Below are positions 40,910-55,900 of a stretch of DNA of 64,000 nucleotides, in pieces. The translations under genes and the position numbers were made by a program. Origin of the DNA: Blastobasis lacticolella. Lineage: Eukaryota; Arthropoda; Insecta; Lepidoptera; Blastobasidae. Below the pieces are notes generated by a model that was not told the origin of the DNA, did no database searches, and was given only the letters and a program-made list of their open reading frames with translations. The DNA lies in assembly GCA_905147135.1 (NCBI GenBank), contig LR990058.1, positions 12,003,349 through 12,067,348 on the forward strand, read 5' to 3'. The first letter of the stretch is position 1, and every line of letters begins with the position of its first letter.

Positions 40910-43900
40910 TTAGAAGTGAGGTATCCATTCGTCTTTAATCTCTCCAGGCACCGTCTCCTCAAACTCGTAATCTTCATCATACTCCTCCGCATCCTGAGAC
41001 CCCTGCTCAACGGAATATGGGGGCGGGTTAGGAGACTGCTCAGAAGATACCTCGGGAGTCGGAGATGAGGTGGCGTCATTTTCTTTCAATGGCGTCCAAT
41101 GATAAAACTTGACTTCTGTAGAAAATAAATAAATAAATAAATAAACGTTTATTTTCTCCCATTAATTTACAGATCACAATTTACATTTCATTTAAACACT
41201 TATGGGAGACTGATGCCTAAGCTAGGCAAGAAGCCTGTATTTCAGGTCACCAGGCCCCCCCTCGCACTACTGTACATAATATAATGCTTGCAATGTCTCT
41301 TATGCTAGGGAATAATATATAATAAATATATGCAAACCAATATAAACATTCAGAGTATCTACCTAAATGTTTACTTATACATACATAAATGATATATAAT
41401 ATACAGGGTGTTTCATAATACATGTATTAAGCCGTGAACTGGATGGAGTGCTAAACGTATTAAAACGGTAGGTACAATTCTTTTTTTCGTGCGTGGAATA
41501 GTTACCGAGAAAATGACTATCGAACTTTTTCTTTTTCAATGTCGATAATCACATTTTTAAAACGAAAGACCGCATCTCTAGAAATCAGTTGTAATAGATC
41601 ACTCAAGTTCATAATCAGGTCAATCAACTGAATAATACAATTTTACCAGTTCAGATGGGATATAGGTTTTGTCCCTTTAAGTCTTTTCTACCTACCGTTT
41701 CATATGAGTTTTAAAATTCAATCTAAAGATCACTATGATCAATACCTCAAGTGGCTGGTTAATAAAATTATTATTACAAGCAGCTTGTGAGCAGTCCGGC
41801 ACAAAAACAAGACATTTCGATGTTTGTTTCTACTTGAATTTATTTGTTTTTTTTTTGCCTGAACACAATGTTGCACCTAGGTACATAGTCTTCAAACTAA
41901 TTGCGAAAACACAATAAACATTAATAGGCAAAAAAGTTACAGCTTGATTTCGCGTCTGCGCCATATCTTCTATTGTACTAGGCAGTCATGACTGAAGCAG
42001 GTGGACTATGCACGGGATACTGATATCACAGGGTGTCCATAAAGTACATTCACTAGATTTTAATATTTTTGGAAAGTGCAGCAAAACTACACGATATGGT
42101 TGTTATACTTTATTGTCTATTTTTTCACTCAGTCTACATCCTGTTGGCACAAGTTTATGCATTTCTCGTTGAACTTTTCCGCCAGCTCCGAAATAAGGAA
42201 AGACGTCATTTCAGTACATATCTAATAGTAATGATTAAATTCTACTCATGTATGAATCCAAGAAGGTGAATATTTAATTTGAAAAGCTGAAAAAATACCT
42301 AGCAACACTATTTACGTACTAGGTACGGTCAGGAGACCCGGTTTTACCATTTCGTCAATTTACTAGTAACAGACGCTACGATTTGCCTTGAGCCGACCAA
42401 TCATCAGTTGCAGTCGATACTAATCCTTACAAAGTACAAAATAAAGCAGCTTTTGGGTTAATACGGATGCGCGGGAATGCCGTCCTTGGTCGGACGTCCG
42501 ACCACGTATTCCGCACTCAAATGCGACTATTTTATCCTGCGTAAGGATTAGTATCAACTGCAACTAACGGTTGGTTGGCTCCAGAAAAAGGGGAACGTCT
42601 GTTACTAGTTTTTAGTGTCAACAACGCTTAAGAAACAAATATGTACCTAGTGGCCTAGTGGCAGTACAATTACTTGTTTTATGCTACGCAGTGATAGTCC
42701 ACCGGAAGGCAAGCGGTAACCGTCGCCCATTATATCTACGATTTAAGCATTAAGGTTGCAGGCAACAAAAATGCAGAACAGCAGATGCGTTGTCACTGTG
42801 AGGACTAAGATGAAATGCGTCATGCCTGTATTTGCACTGGCTTATTTTATGGACACCCCACGTACTAGGCGCAATATTAAGGAGGTCTAAATTATCCGTT
42901 TTGTATTTTTTGGTTTGAGGGTTCTGTACAAAAAAATATTGTAATCAATTATGATTTTAATTCAAAAGGTTCACTCATAGTTTTTACGAAAGTGCACCAC
43001 CACCTAACTAATAGCAAAGTAGTCTTATTCAAATTACTGTAGCATAATGTAGCAAACTCTAATTAATGTAACATCTTTGTCTTTTTACGAGTTTGCTTTC
43101 TCATGTCATGTCTGTCAGTCATGTTTCAGTGTCGCGTAGGTAATCGTACCTATCGTTTTCACGAACATTTCTTATCAACTAAAATTAACTAAATGATTCT
43201 TAGTTGATGGGGCTATACCTGTAAATATCCCATGCCTCACCCAATTGGAGAACCTAGGTCACCTAGGTGGAGCACGGACCCAAACACAATTTTAGAAATT
43301 ACTGTCTAGGTTACTGTCATTGTACCAAACTAGCCGATAAAATAGTGATAAGCAAATGTAGGCCATCACCGTCATCATAAGGATTATTATTAAGCCCACA
43401 GTTGGACTCACGTTATCAAATAAATAAAAAATTAACATTATGGTGCAACTACCAGGAGAACATAAAAGGCGAAATAAGTAAGACCCCTAAAACACGGATC
43501 CCTAAGTAGGAATCCTTTTGCACGTGCCATCAAGGTCAAGGCCGGCGCCGGAGCTGTGGCGGCGCCTTTGACATCAAAATAGAAACTGAAAACTAAAAAA
43601 TCTAAATACAAAAGTATTCTAACTTTGGCGGGCCGTTCTTTATTTTGTTGTTTGACCCACGGTTCTCATTCAGTTTTTAACTTTTCGCGTGACCGAAATG
43701 ATTGTTGCGTTGTAGTTGTAGGATACCTAAGTACCTATTGTGAAGATAACTGTGATAAGAGTGTTAACGATGTGAACGAATGATTTATAGCTTCAGGTAC
43801 CAGTATTAACGTAGTCTTGTCTGTGTTCAGCGTTCAACGTTTAAGTATTGTGATAATCATTATTCTGTGCATGAATGCAAGCTAGCAGTAGGCCAAACAC

Positions 43901-46900
43901 CATGGTACCTACCTACTTACGTATTGCATAGCAACCAGAGCCTGCGTAGTGTTGTGTATCTGTGTGTATGGAGTGTACCTACCTAGCTACGCTACGATAC
44001 GAGTGCAAGCTTACTTGATAGTTAATACCTATCAGTCATCCGAGCCACAAGAAAGCAAGAAAGTATGGCACCTGACGTTGTTTGTTTTCATGAAATAACT
44101 TTAAAAAGGTACGTACCTACATGCTTTAATGGTATAGGTTCTAGCTAGACTTTAAGATATGCTACCTAGCTAGAACCTAATCGCAACGTTAGGAGGTTCT
44201 TTTCCGACGGGAAATACGTAGAAAAGACAACGCTTTTATCTGTTCATGAAAACATGTAGGTATTTAGTAAAACCTGTCTGTAATCTGTTTCAACAAAACT
44301 AGTCTCATAAGTGGTTCCCTACGCTACGTAGGTCCCTAGATGAGTGAACCATTTTAGTAGGACATAGTACCTACTTATCTGTGTAGAACGATTTATCAAT
44401 TGAACGAATTCTGTTTTAGTTATGTAGCTATCTTAAGTATGTTTTTCAAGAACGTTGGTGGCTGGGCGGTTGAGTATCCGACTCGTAAGCGAGAGAGGTG
44501 TCGGGTGGTGCCGGGTTCGAATCCCGCTGTGGCAATGTACCAATGACTATTTTCTGAGTTATGTACACTAGTTGAAATTAACCGATGCTCCTATGGTGAG
44601 GGAAACATCATGATGAAATCTGCAAATTCTGGCAACTGAAATTGTAACCATGATCCAATCTAGTCAGGTTCTTCCCCTGGTAGCAGGGTCATGGAGGTCA
44701 GATGGTAGTCGCTCCACTGTAACAAATTATTTTCTCTCCACAAAATTATTTTCCGTGCCTGTGGTCCGCTTTGACTATGGTCCATGATCTAGGATTTGGC
44801 AGATTAGGTAATTAATAGCAGTGGAGCGACTGCCATCTGACATTCCTGGCTCCTAACCCTGCTACCAAGGGAACCTGACCAGATTTAATCATGGTTACTT
44901 ACACATTCAGTCGTCTGAACTGAATGTGTAAGTTTCATCACGATAATTTCCCTTACCGTAAAAGCATCGGTTACTATTCAGCTAATGTGCATAACTTAAA
45001 AAAGAGTTATTGGTACATGGCGGCAGTGGGATTCGATACCCGGTACCTCTCGTGTACGAGTCGGATATCGCAACCTTAGGCCACCGACGCTCCGACTATT
45101 TAAGCATACCTACCTATTGAAAATAATTAGTGTAGGCAAGTTCCTAGTTGATTTGGTAGAGCCTATTCATGTAGATAAGTAGGTAACATTTAGTTCGACG
45201 CCTGGTAGTAAGATGTAGGAGGTTGTTTTGTTTTGATATGAATGGCACGAGGTTATTACTCGTCCTTATGGTGTGTACACACTCAACGTACGCCAACGAA
45301 GGGCTGTCGGCCGAATTATTTGGACTTCTAAGGTCTAATACTTGCATTTCGTGGTCAAGCAAACGATCTTCGGGAGTTTTGGGAACCGATTCGGGCTCGT
45401 ATTTGCACGTTTGTTTGTTGGCCTTCGGTATCCGCCCAAACTGCGATTGGATTATTATTTCTATCCGTTTGATGTTACCGCCACGCTGCACTGCGGATTG
45501 CCGGCCGGCACACGCCAACGGGACAATCGTTGGCCGAAACGGGTGCGCGTCACACATCGCCCGGTGTGTACGCAGCATTAGGCTCCTGGTAGTAGGCTTG
45601 AGGAGGTTGCTTTGTTTCGATAGGGGTCGCACGAGGTTGTTAACCTGTTTTTTATATGATCATCAACTTGAAATAGAGCTGCGCTTCAACGTAGTCGAAA
45701 TGGTTATTTATCTTTAAAAATTAATATTTTATATTAAAATTAAAATTCAATGTCCGGATAAAATGAAGTCGCCAGTGCACTCTTTGAAAGCTCTACTTTA
45801 ACACCCTTTCGGCTTTATACATGTATTATGAAACACCCTGTATATACGTATTTTTGTGTTAGTATTGTTAGTAATATTTTTATTTAGCGAATAGTTGTAA
45901 GTATCAGTAAGAGAAAGTTCTGTTTTGGTGTTACTAGTGGGATATGTGGCAAGGTGGGAACTTAAAATATGTTAAATTTTTTTAATGATCTAACTAACTG
46001 GTATAAGGATAGACTCTGTTCTATCATAGCTGAGGTCACTGGTGACTCTCTTTTTGCAAAGGAAATAGTTAAGCGCATAGATGTTGAGTACTTTATTTAC
46101 ATTATTGTATATAAAGCCTCCCAGGAAACAGAAAAATCTTCGGCCAAAACTTGTTACAATGGGGGGATCAGGATGTGGCACCGTATACGGTCTTCTACGG
46201 GCTTTTGTGGTTGAGGATGGGGGGATGTATGTGACCGTGCGGTGTTGCGAAAGTGTTGTGTGGAGAATAAATAATTGGCGCACTGTCAGTACTGATAACC
46301 TTTGATAGAGTTCAGAGGTTGAGAATCTAAATGGGAGAAAACACATTACTTTAAGTAATGACCGTTGGGCTCTCTCCAAAGTCAAAAGTTTGGTTTTAGA
46401 AGCACCTCCCCATGAAGTAATGCAGTAGATTAAGAGGGACTGACAGAGTGCAAAATAAATGAGAACTTTATCTAAAAAATGCGAGCCAACCGTTGTTTCT
46501 CTCAGTCGATCCCGTCTCTTCAAATGCCTAAATCCATTTTCTAATGACCTTAGCACTGGATGATACATTAATGCCTTTCTTTCACACCCGCGATTTAACC
46601 GACGAGCGGTTATTTCCTGATTTATCGTTTTGATAATAAGCTCATAACGCTAATCATGCATGTTGTGCTCGCCTGTATGACTCCATAGCAACTGAATTTC
46701 TAAGAACAAATTCTATATAAATTAACATATTTTTCTTTACTATAATTACCCAACAAAAAACACTTATTGAAGTGCAAGTTTATCCTAACGAAACATTTCA
46801 CCGATAATAACTCCACACAATATAATAATGCGAATAATAAATATAAATGGAAATAAAATAATAATTTTAATGTCGTAATTGCGGGCCGCGGGGTGGCGGC

Positions 46901-49900
46901 CAGAGCGCAATATGCACTCATTTCAGCACAACGATTTGAGTGCAAGCACTCTTTTTGGACACCTTGTAGGTACTTACCCATGTCTCCATCGAATTCATCA
47001 TAGAATTTTGAGTTACTGCTAATTATTTTTGCTGGTTTTGTATTGTCCAATAAGTCCTGAAATTATAATAAGTACACGTATAGGTAGGTAGGTAGGAGCG
47101 TTGGTGGCCGAGTGGTTACGGTATCCGACTTGTAAGCGAGAGGTACCGGGTTCGAATCCCACTACGGCCATGTACCAATGACTGTTTCTAAGTTATGTAC
47201 ATTAGTTGAATACTAAACGATGCTCTTACTGCGAGAAAAGCGTCGTGATGACACCTGCATATTCAGGCTGAATACTGAATGTGTAACCATGATCCAACCT
47301 GGTCAGGTTCCCCTAGTAGCAAGGTCACGGAGGTCAGATGGCAGTCGCTCCACTGTAATTACCTGATCTAGGGAGCTTATTCCACCTTTCTCGTTCGTGG
47401 TAAAAAGGCTCATGATGCCCGTAAGTTAATTGAATGCCAGGTACCTAGATGGTGTGGATGAAAGCTATCCTATCGTTGGAGGGTGTGGTGGCGGAAAAGT
47501 GACGGTTGCACCAAGTTAAACGTTCTTTGGAACATTCCCCGTTGAGAACACCCAGAGAGCAAACTTCTCTCCGGAGACCTAAGGGATCTAGACCATCTGT
47601 AAGAAGGATCATCGACAAAATTCGTATCGTCGATAATCAAGCTCTTCGTTGAATGAAATCAATTGGAAGGAGTTTGTATTGGGGTGAACCAGCCCATAGA
47701 TGGGAGCAGTATTCCATATACTGAGGACGAACCTGTGCCTTGTAGCACTGTTTGGCTTTATTCAGTACCCCAAGTTTATTTGTAAGCCAGTTTGGCTTTA
47801 CCTTCCAAGTGATCCCTAAATTGGACTTCGCACCGCAGTCTGTGTAAAACGCACATCAGGCATAGTCTGTTTACACTGCGGGATATAATGCGGTGCGTTT
47901 CCCCCGTCGTCAAGTAATAGCCAGGGCTATGCTCAAATAGAAAGAAAGAAAAGACATTTATTACACATAGCACACCACAACATAAATATATACTCGATGT
48001 TCGCGATACGCAGCTCGTCAAAGCCGTCGAAGGAAATTTCTGTCGCTCCTCTTTACGCTTCTCCTTGCGCAAACTTGGCAACTCGCTGGCGTACTCAGCA
48101 AACGGGAAGGCTGGTCTCTATTTGCCAGTTTGCCACGAACTCGACCCTTACTTGGATGTCGAGACAGCATTGTAACGCTTCTTTATCGTACGCGTATCAG
48201 TATTCGGGTCCTTCGCATCTCGTGCTGCCACCTACGCTCGGTAAGCTGCCTGTTTTAGGCAAGAAGCTTCGGCACAGGACTTATCGAACCATGGCTGGTT
48301 TCGTCCACCGACACGTACGGCTCTGTTGGGGATGAAGCATTTCATTCCCAACAGTTTCGTATCCGCGACAGCAACAGCTCATTGCGAAGGATCGTCTGAC
48401 GTGAAGCATAACTATATACACGGGTACGACGCATAGAATTCCTGCAATCCATCCCAATTTGATGACTTGTAGTGCCACACTCGATGCGACCCCGAGGAAC
48501 CCAAAATCCGAATACCCCACACTTCCGACCCAGTTTTGGAACTCTCTTACCTTTACTTCATACTGCCCATGAGGGAACATCGTGGCGTCCACCGGCAGCT
48601 CTATTCGTCGTGGTTGAAGCTCTGACCATTGGCGATAAAACACGAGCAAAGCTGTGACGCCAAATGATAGTTCACGTCTCCAAATATCCTGTGAAAGTGA
48701 CGATCGCCAACATCAGTAGGAAAATGCTCCCTGGACTTTATAGCACTGGAGGTTATCCTACGTCATCGACTACAAGAAATATGACACTTTGTAGCGATAG
48801 ATAGTTTAGTAGACCCACAAAATATTGCGCTGCTTTTGCACAACCTGGCACGCTCGGTACAGTCGAAGAGATAAGTTGTTATTTTTCCGACCCAAAGTTT
48901 TGCCTTTTCGTAGCTATCTATCGTACTTACATAGAGTAAAAAATGTTTAGCAATATTATTAGACTCAGCAAAAGCCAAGAGGTTTCCCATCCGCTCCTCT
49001 TGTTGAAAGGTTAGGTATCCGAAGAACACTCCGAGACTATTTGAATGATAGGTTGCAAAGTGTCACAGTATATAAGTGATTATTCGATACAAGTAAGTAC
49101 TCAATATTTTTATTTCGATACCGACCTTTTTTGGTTTCGAATAATTTCTTTCGATACGAATGAAAATGACTTGTATTGAATCGATTCAACGCGTCCTACC
49201 TATTCGATTTCAGTTCAGTCGGTTCTTTGTTATAAACTGGCCAGACCGTGCTGCGTATCATCTCAAAGGAGGAGTCCTACCCCTACCCTTCCCTTTCCAT
49301 ACACCTACCCCTACCCCTCCTCTCCTCTACCCTATACCTGCCCTACACCCACATTACACATACTTACCATACACCTAATAATAAATTTATGCAAAGTCGA
49401 GCCACCCGGACAGCAATAACTCGGATAACCTTCCTTTTGAAAAAAATAAAAAATCCTTAAGATTTCGTATTCGAATGCTACCGGATTCGTGTTACAGCTT
49501 AGGAATAGGTCTATGGGTCATTTTGTCGTATAAAAAATTAATTTCATTTAGTAACTAAAGATACAGAACCCTAAATCCTTTAGAGATCTGACTGAGTCAA
49601 AAAATGAAATAAATAAAGAATCCCCCACTTTTACACAAATTTTCCCGTAAGGAAACCAGCCATTTTACTGTAATTATATACGAAGTGTACACCAAAGTAA
49701 GTAAAACATAAAATATAAAAAAACTATCAGGAATCATCATTACATCTGATTATTTTTTCGTGTAAGTAATTTTTACAAGGTGTCATTACACATGACGACA
49801 TTTTAAAATAATTTTCGAAGAAATATCGGTTTGGTTACGCGATGGTTGCGTAATGGCTGCGGGGTGTCAGACCTAAGCCTCGCCATCCGCTAAATTGTCA

Positions 49901-52900
49901 TAATCATCATCATCATCTCGGCGTTGAATTCAAGTTGCGCCCCCGCGCTACAAGCGGCCTACAATAAAGGCCTCAGGTACTGACTTGGACCGCAACGCCC
50001 ACCAGATCATCTCACGAGGGACACAGTCAAAGGCCTTCTGCATGTACAGAAACAGGAAATACAGGGGCGTGTTCCTTGATCTGTATCCCTGCATGAGAGT
50101 TCTTAGGGCAAATACGGGGTCCATGGTCCCACAACCCGGCCAAAGCCCATACTGACAATCCGAGATTGTACACTCCCGTCGGATTTGAGAGTCCACAATG
50201 CGTTCGAAGAGCTTCATGGTGTGAGACATCACCTTTATACCGCGGTAGTTGGTGCACTCCCGCACTGAACCCTTACCTTTAAAGACTGGGGTAATTATAC
50301 TCAGCCTCCATTGGTTTGGTATCTTCCCGGTGAGGAGAATGTGGTTATAAAGATCGGTAAGGATGCTCACACCACGAGAGCCTATCGATTTCCACGCCTC
50401 AATAGGGACTCCATCGGGTCCGACGGCTTTCCGATTCTTCATGCGGCGAAGAGCCGCCTCGACTTCTTCAGGCGTTATCGATGGCACGAGTCCTTGATTC
50501 GGAGGGAGGTCCGGTGGATGCACCTCTTTATGCTGCTTATTCAGTAGCTCGTGGAAATACGAGCGCCATCTCTCCTTTCCCGCGCGGTCGTCGCATAACA
50601 GGTTAGCTTGATTGTCATTTACACAGCGACAAATGGAAATATCCTCTGCCGCTTTGACCCTCGATCGTGCCAACTTGTAGATGAGTTTCTGCCCCTCAGA
50701 CGATTCAAATTTTTCGTACAAAGGACGTAAGTGGTCTTGTCTGGCTCCGGCTACCGCTCGTTTGGTGGCACGTTTGGCATCCCTGTATGCAGCGAGGTCT
50801 TCAGGAGATCTGGACGCTTGCCACTTTTTAAAGAGGGCTTTCTTTACCCTAATCTCCCTCTGGACTGTGTCGTTCCACCACCAGGTCTCCTTGTCAAGCC
50901 TGCGTCCGCCCCTTGACACCCCCAACACCGTCCTTGCCGCGTGCTTATCGTGCTTACGATAGCTGCCTGAGTTCTGTCCCAGAGTTGTTGGATAGATTAG
51001 ATCGTTGACAGCAGCGGCGAACTCAAGGGACTTGGTTCCTTCAAGCAGCCACCACCGGGTTTCACGACGGCACTGCTCCCGGTATTTGCCTCGGGGCTTC
51101 ACGCGCAGGTCCATCACAAGGACCCGATGTTAGGCAGTGAGACTCTCTCCGGGTATGACTTTACAGGTGGCCACTTTGCTAATATTGTCTCTCCGAGTGA
51201 GAAAGTAATCAATCTTGGTAGCGCTCCTCCCACTCTTGTAGGTGATCAGATGCTCGGATTTATTTTGAAAGAAGGTGTTCACAACGGCCAGATCGGCAGC
51301 CATACACGTCCGGAGAATTTCTTCCCCTTCAGCGTTACGGCTCCCAAAACCAAAACCGCCATGAACACGGCCGAACTCCTCACACTTCTCAACCACATGA
51401 CCGTTCAGATCGCCACCCACAACAATGGACAACGGGACGTTACGTAGTACTTCCCCGATTTGCTCCCAAAACAACGCCTTTTCCGCGTCGCTGCAACCGA
51501 CTTGTGGAGCGTAGGCGCTTACAAAATTGGTCACGACCCCTTCGATAAGCACTCCCACAACCATAATGCGGTCACTTACACTTACAGAGGTAGGGCGATT
51601 CCTCTGCGCGTCGTATTGCGGCGACGCTCTATCTATGTCGGGTTTACGTGCTTGCCTTTCTATATTTTTTTTTGGTGTTTAGCTTTTTATGTGCGGCGAC
51701 TACCATCCGACTCACACAACCTGTAAAGGAAAAACCGGTTCGCCAGAGCCTCGTCCGTCCGTCAGCAGGGGGACCGCGGGCAGGTGAGGTTGGCTTGGGC
51801 CCATGAGATGGTGTTTGGGCTCCATACCCCCCCATCCGCTAATTTGTAATTGTTAATCAATTAAATTGTAATTGTAGTTTTAGTTGTAGCAGCAATACCA
51901 AAAACGTGTGAGTAAATTAGCTTAAAGCCCTGGTGTATCTGTATGAGTGTACCTATGTCATGTACAACAAACGAGATTGTCATACCCTAACATATCTATA
52001 TAGTACCACTCATTCTGTAATTCGTTCAGTTCTGTGGGTACACTGTAACGATATAAGCAATGACAATTGTTTGCATACATTCCGAAGCATGGCCCATTAA
52101 GTACTAAGCACAGACACCATTTTTCTTTGATTTCTGTGGTATTATGTAGCTGTAAATACGTAGGTACCTGATACATGAATAATACTTAAGTACTAACCCA
52201 TGATTCATTATGAAAGATTCGCTTTGGTTGTTGACCCAAAGCGTCTTGGTTATGATCAATGAAGACAGCGTCTGTTAACATGAAAGATCTACTATGTCTG
52301 GAGATGGTTTCAAGGTCTGCAGTTATCATGAGTGGTACCGCTAGGAATGACCACATTAACATTTGAATTGTGCCCTTAAAAATGTCTATATAATAGCCGC
52401 CAAAGAGCTGAAATGCAAGAGTAACAATTTGTTAGAATATCCGAAAACTCTACACTTGAATAGGTAGACACAGTCCACACCACGGTTGTTTCTCTTCCCA
52501 TAATTTAATTTTCATATTATTGCATATTTTTCACAGATAAAAAGAAAACTGCAACTATTTGGCTGTTCGACTTTAAATTCTGTGTTCTAAAACGACATAT
52601 TTTTACTTAAATAGGTTTATGGGACGTCAAAAAACATAATGAATATAAATGAAGACCGAAAGAGAGATGGCCCGCGGGCCGTAGTTTGTCCATCCCTGAT
52701 CAAGTGCCTCGAGCTATCATTCCGAAACACTCCTTTTGCCTCTTACGCGCGAGAGCCAACGGCTTACGACAAGAGGATGCCGAAGACCCGGCAAAGTGGA
52801 GAAGGAAGGAAGTGAAGTGGAGTAGGAAAGCGGACCCTGGCAGAGGCCGGGATAAGCGCTAGGACGATGATGATGACTCCTTTTGCCTCTTCCAAATTCA

Positions 52901-55900
52901 TACATTTACCGATTGAGGGTGGATAGGTACATGGCTAATATTTTACCGGGCCTGCATCGTTGAAATGTCCGGGACCCGCAACATGCCTTAAGCGCAAGCG
53001 GTCCTGGTTGTCGCCGTAAAAGTCCCATATTTCCATTAGGCCATTCGAGTCCATACTCTTATTTCCATCGTTATCATAACTCCGCCAAATGTTGCAGGTT
53101 TCAGCAACAAGGGTGTAGTTTACCTATAATTGAAGTAGTTGGATTAATATGTTTGTCGTATTCATTTTGTAACTAACTGTAAATTGAGGATAAAAATTAC
53201 TGCGAAATAATGCCCGCGTCATATGTATGAGCATCGGTGACCGAGCGGTTGAGTATCCGACTCCTAAGCGAGAGGTACCGGGTTCGAATCCCGCTGCGGC
53301 CATGTACCAATGACTCTTTTCTGAGTTATGTACATTAGTTGAATTCTAACCGATGCTCTTACGGTGAGGAAAATCATCGTGTAAATTCAGGAAACTAAAT
53401 TTGTAACCATGATACAATCTGGTCAGGTTCCCCTGGTAGCAGGGTCACGGAGGTCAGATGGTAGTCGCTCCACTGTAATTACCTGATCGCCAAATCCTGG
53501 ATCACGGTCAATGCCCTCATACTCGACAGCGCAACCGGGACATTAACGCCAACATTAATATTTTTTATTTTTAATGCCCGCGTCATTTGACCGCCATCTC
53601 GTCTGTCAGCGAGGCGTCAACACGGAATATGACACTCCAGAAATAAGGTGAAGGTGTCCAGATTATTGTGCAACCAACACATCGGCAATAAATAAATGAC
53701 AAAAAAATGACAAAAAAAATTTCCATTCGCATTAGAAATTCCAACAATAGCTATTCGTGCGGGTAGTTGTACATCCACATCGTAAGGGTGGAGCAACTTC
53801 CGTTGAAGGGAATTAGGAAATTTGTCCTTACCCCCTCTCCGCTGGTGAGCGAAGGCCAGCCGCAGGAGTATAGCATCGGTCGCCCGGTTTTATTCAAATA
53901 GGAACCAAAACGCGGAAAAGCTAAAAAGTTATAAGTACATTATTAGGCATAGGAAACTCGCGGTTCTTAAGTAGGTTTCAATTTCAAAATGATTTTTCAA
54001 GCAATGTTTTTGAGAAATTATCTAAGGTTTTCCTTCATTATTTAGAATTTTAGTGGCTACTGAAGCATTAATTTATGCTACATGATTGTAATCTCAGTCT
54101 TCTCCGTATCCTAGTCACACGTGGCCCTTTGATAATTTTAGAATTCAAAATATGAATATTTTTTGTATTTTTTTATGAATGTCAACTTCGGAAAATCGAA
54201 TTTTTTTTATTACAGAAAATATTAATCACACACGAATTTTCATTTCGTCTACATTATGACAAAATGCGTAGCAATTTCATTATTTTAACCACATCAGTGG
54301 AATAAGATGTAGTTGGACGTGAAATTACTTTTGGTATTTTACATTATAGGAAAGCCCGATTTGGTAAGTTATTCCTTATAGTTTTTGGGGATAGATTGAG
54401 GTTTGCCTGGAACTGCCTGGTGGCCTAGAACGGGTAGGTTTCGCGCGAAGTGATTTGATTTGATTGACAAAAAATATCTAGAAATGTGGTCAATATCTTA
54501 GCTTGATTTAGTTTATAAGATTTATTGTTTATTAAACTTGAAAATAAAACACTATTTTAAAGCATTTTCTATCAAATATTTTATAAATAGAAGAAATAAG
54601 AAATCTCTAAAAATACCCGTTTTGTCCGCATATGAGCCTAAAACGGGTATCTGATTAGGGTAGGCGTCATAATTTTTAGGATAGGTAAATCAAACTTAAA
54701 ATCTAACAACTAGGAAAAAATACTTTACCTACCGACTATAGTTTATCATTTCGACTGTAAGCATTTAACATTTTGTTTACCTACTGTTAAATTGCAAACT
54801 TAAAAACCTCAACCACCCAACGAAATCAACCTTTCTATTGATGTAATATTAATAGCTACAGGAATTGTGGTACCTATACTCCTTTGAGGTATTTTTACAA
54901 TATAGATTGAAATAACAAGTTCTTCATCTGATCCATTTTGTATTAAATTTTTCATACAAAACCATACCCGTGTTTGCCTAATAGCACATATTTTTGTAAA
55001 GTAATTAAAGACTTCAAAATGAAAGGTAATCCGATATAACTCTTAATTAACTATATGATAATTATAAAGGTTTTCGACTAATCAAGGAACACATATCTTA
55101 ATATTTTTGAAGAAAAGTACTACAAAACTTTCGTTAAACATACGTTCGCCATTAAGCGGCTCCGGTGCCCGAGCAAAACGTATCGAAACTCGTCATCATT
55201 CGGCTACTCTCGGAACATGCACTCGTCGGCACTACTTATTGACATGGCAGCGTACGAGCGCTCTTCCGCTTTAGGCGGGCCACCCGTTTTAGGCCACCTT
55301 CCCCTTTGATCTGTTTTTTCTGACTTGTCTTATTTGGTGAACAAACAATGCCCAAAATCACGACTTGCCGTATCAATTACGCTACGTATATTGTGTATAC
55401 GTAGAAAGTGTCTTGAATTACACAAGAAATACATAGAATGTGAATTTCAACTAATACTGCTGCACATTATCCATTTAAATACATAATTTCCTGAACCAAA
55501 TAGGACAAGTCAGTTTGGGCATATTATACATAATAATTTTAAAATCAAGAATAAAAGTCTAAAATGACGAATTTATATTAATTTATGATTGTAAACTTGT
55601 GTTGATAAACTAATACATAAATTTGTAAATAGGGAAAAAAGGATGATGCGTATGGCAATCACGGATATATACAAAATTGCGGTCATTTTCATACTACATT
55701 CAAGAGCCAGGGATTTTGTTTTTGTTTGAATTCTGCGATTTTTTTCACTCAAATCACTAGTTTATTAAAAACTATTTAAGATAAAGTTTTTGGTTTTATT
55801 TTCCTAAGTTACGTTTCACTACCTAAAAACCCGATAACTTGCGTGCGGAGAACCCCAACTAAGCCTAAACGAGTAAAAAACCTAATTTATTCGTGAGTTA

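Larger units (their letters stand above)
41404..45840. mobile_element. 4.4 kb TIR element, non-autonomous, with nested insertions
   Basis: Inverted termini of about 30 bp with one mismatch, beginning CAGGGTGTTTCATAATACAT at both ends. The TA target duplication is proven by the empty site in the left unit (about 14,573). TA duplication fits Tc1/mariner-like mobilisation. No transposase frame is seen. Inside are a smaller TIR element, a foldback element and two inverted SINEs. Confidence 0.85.
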
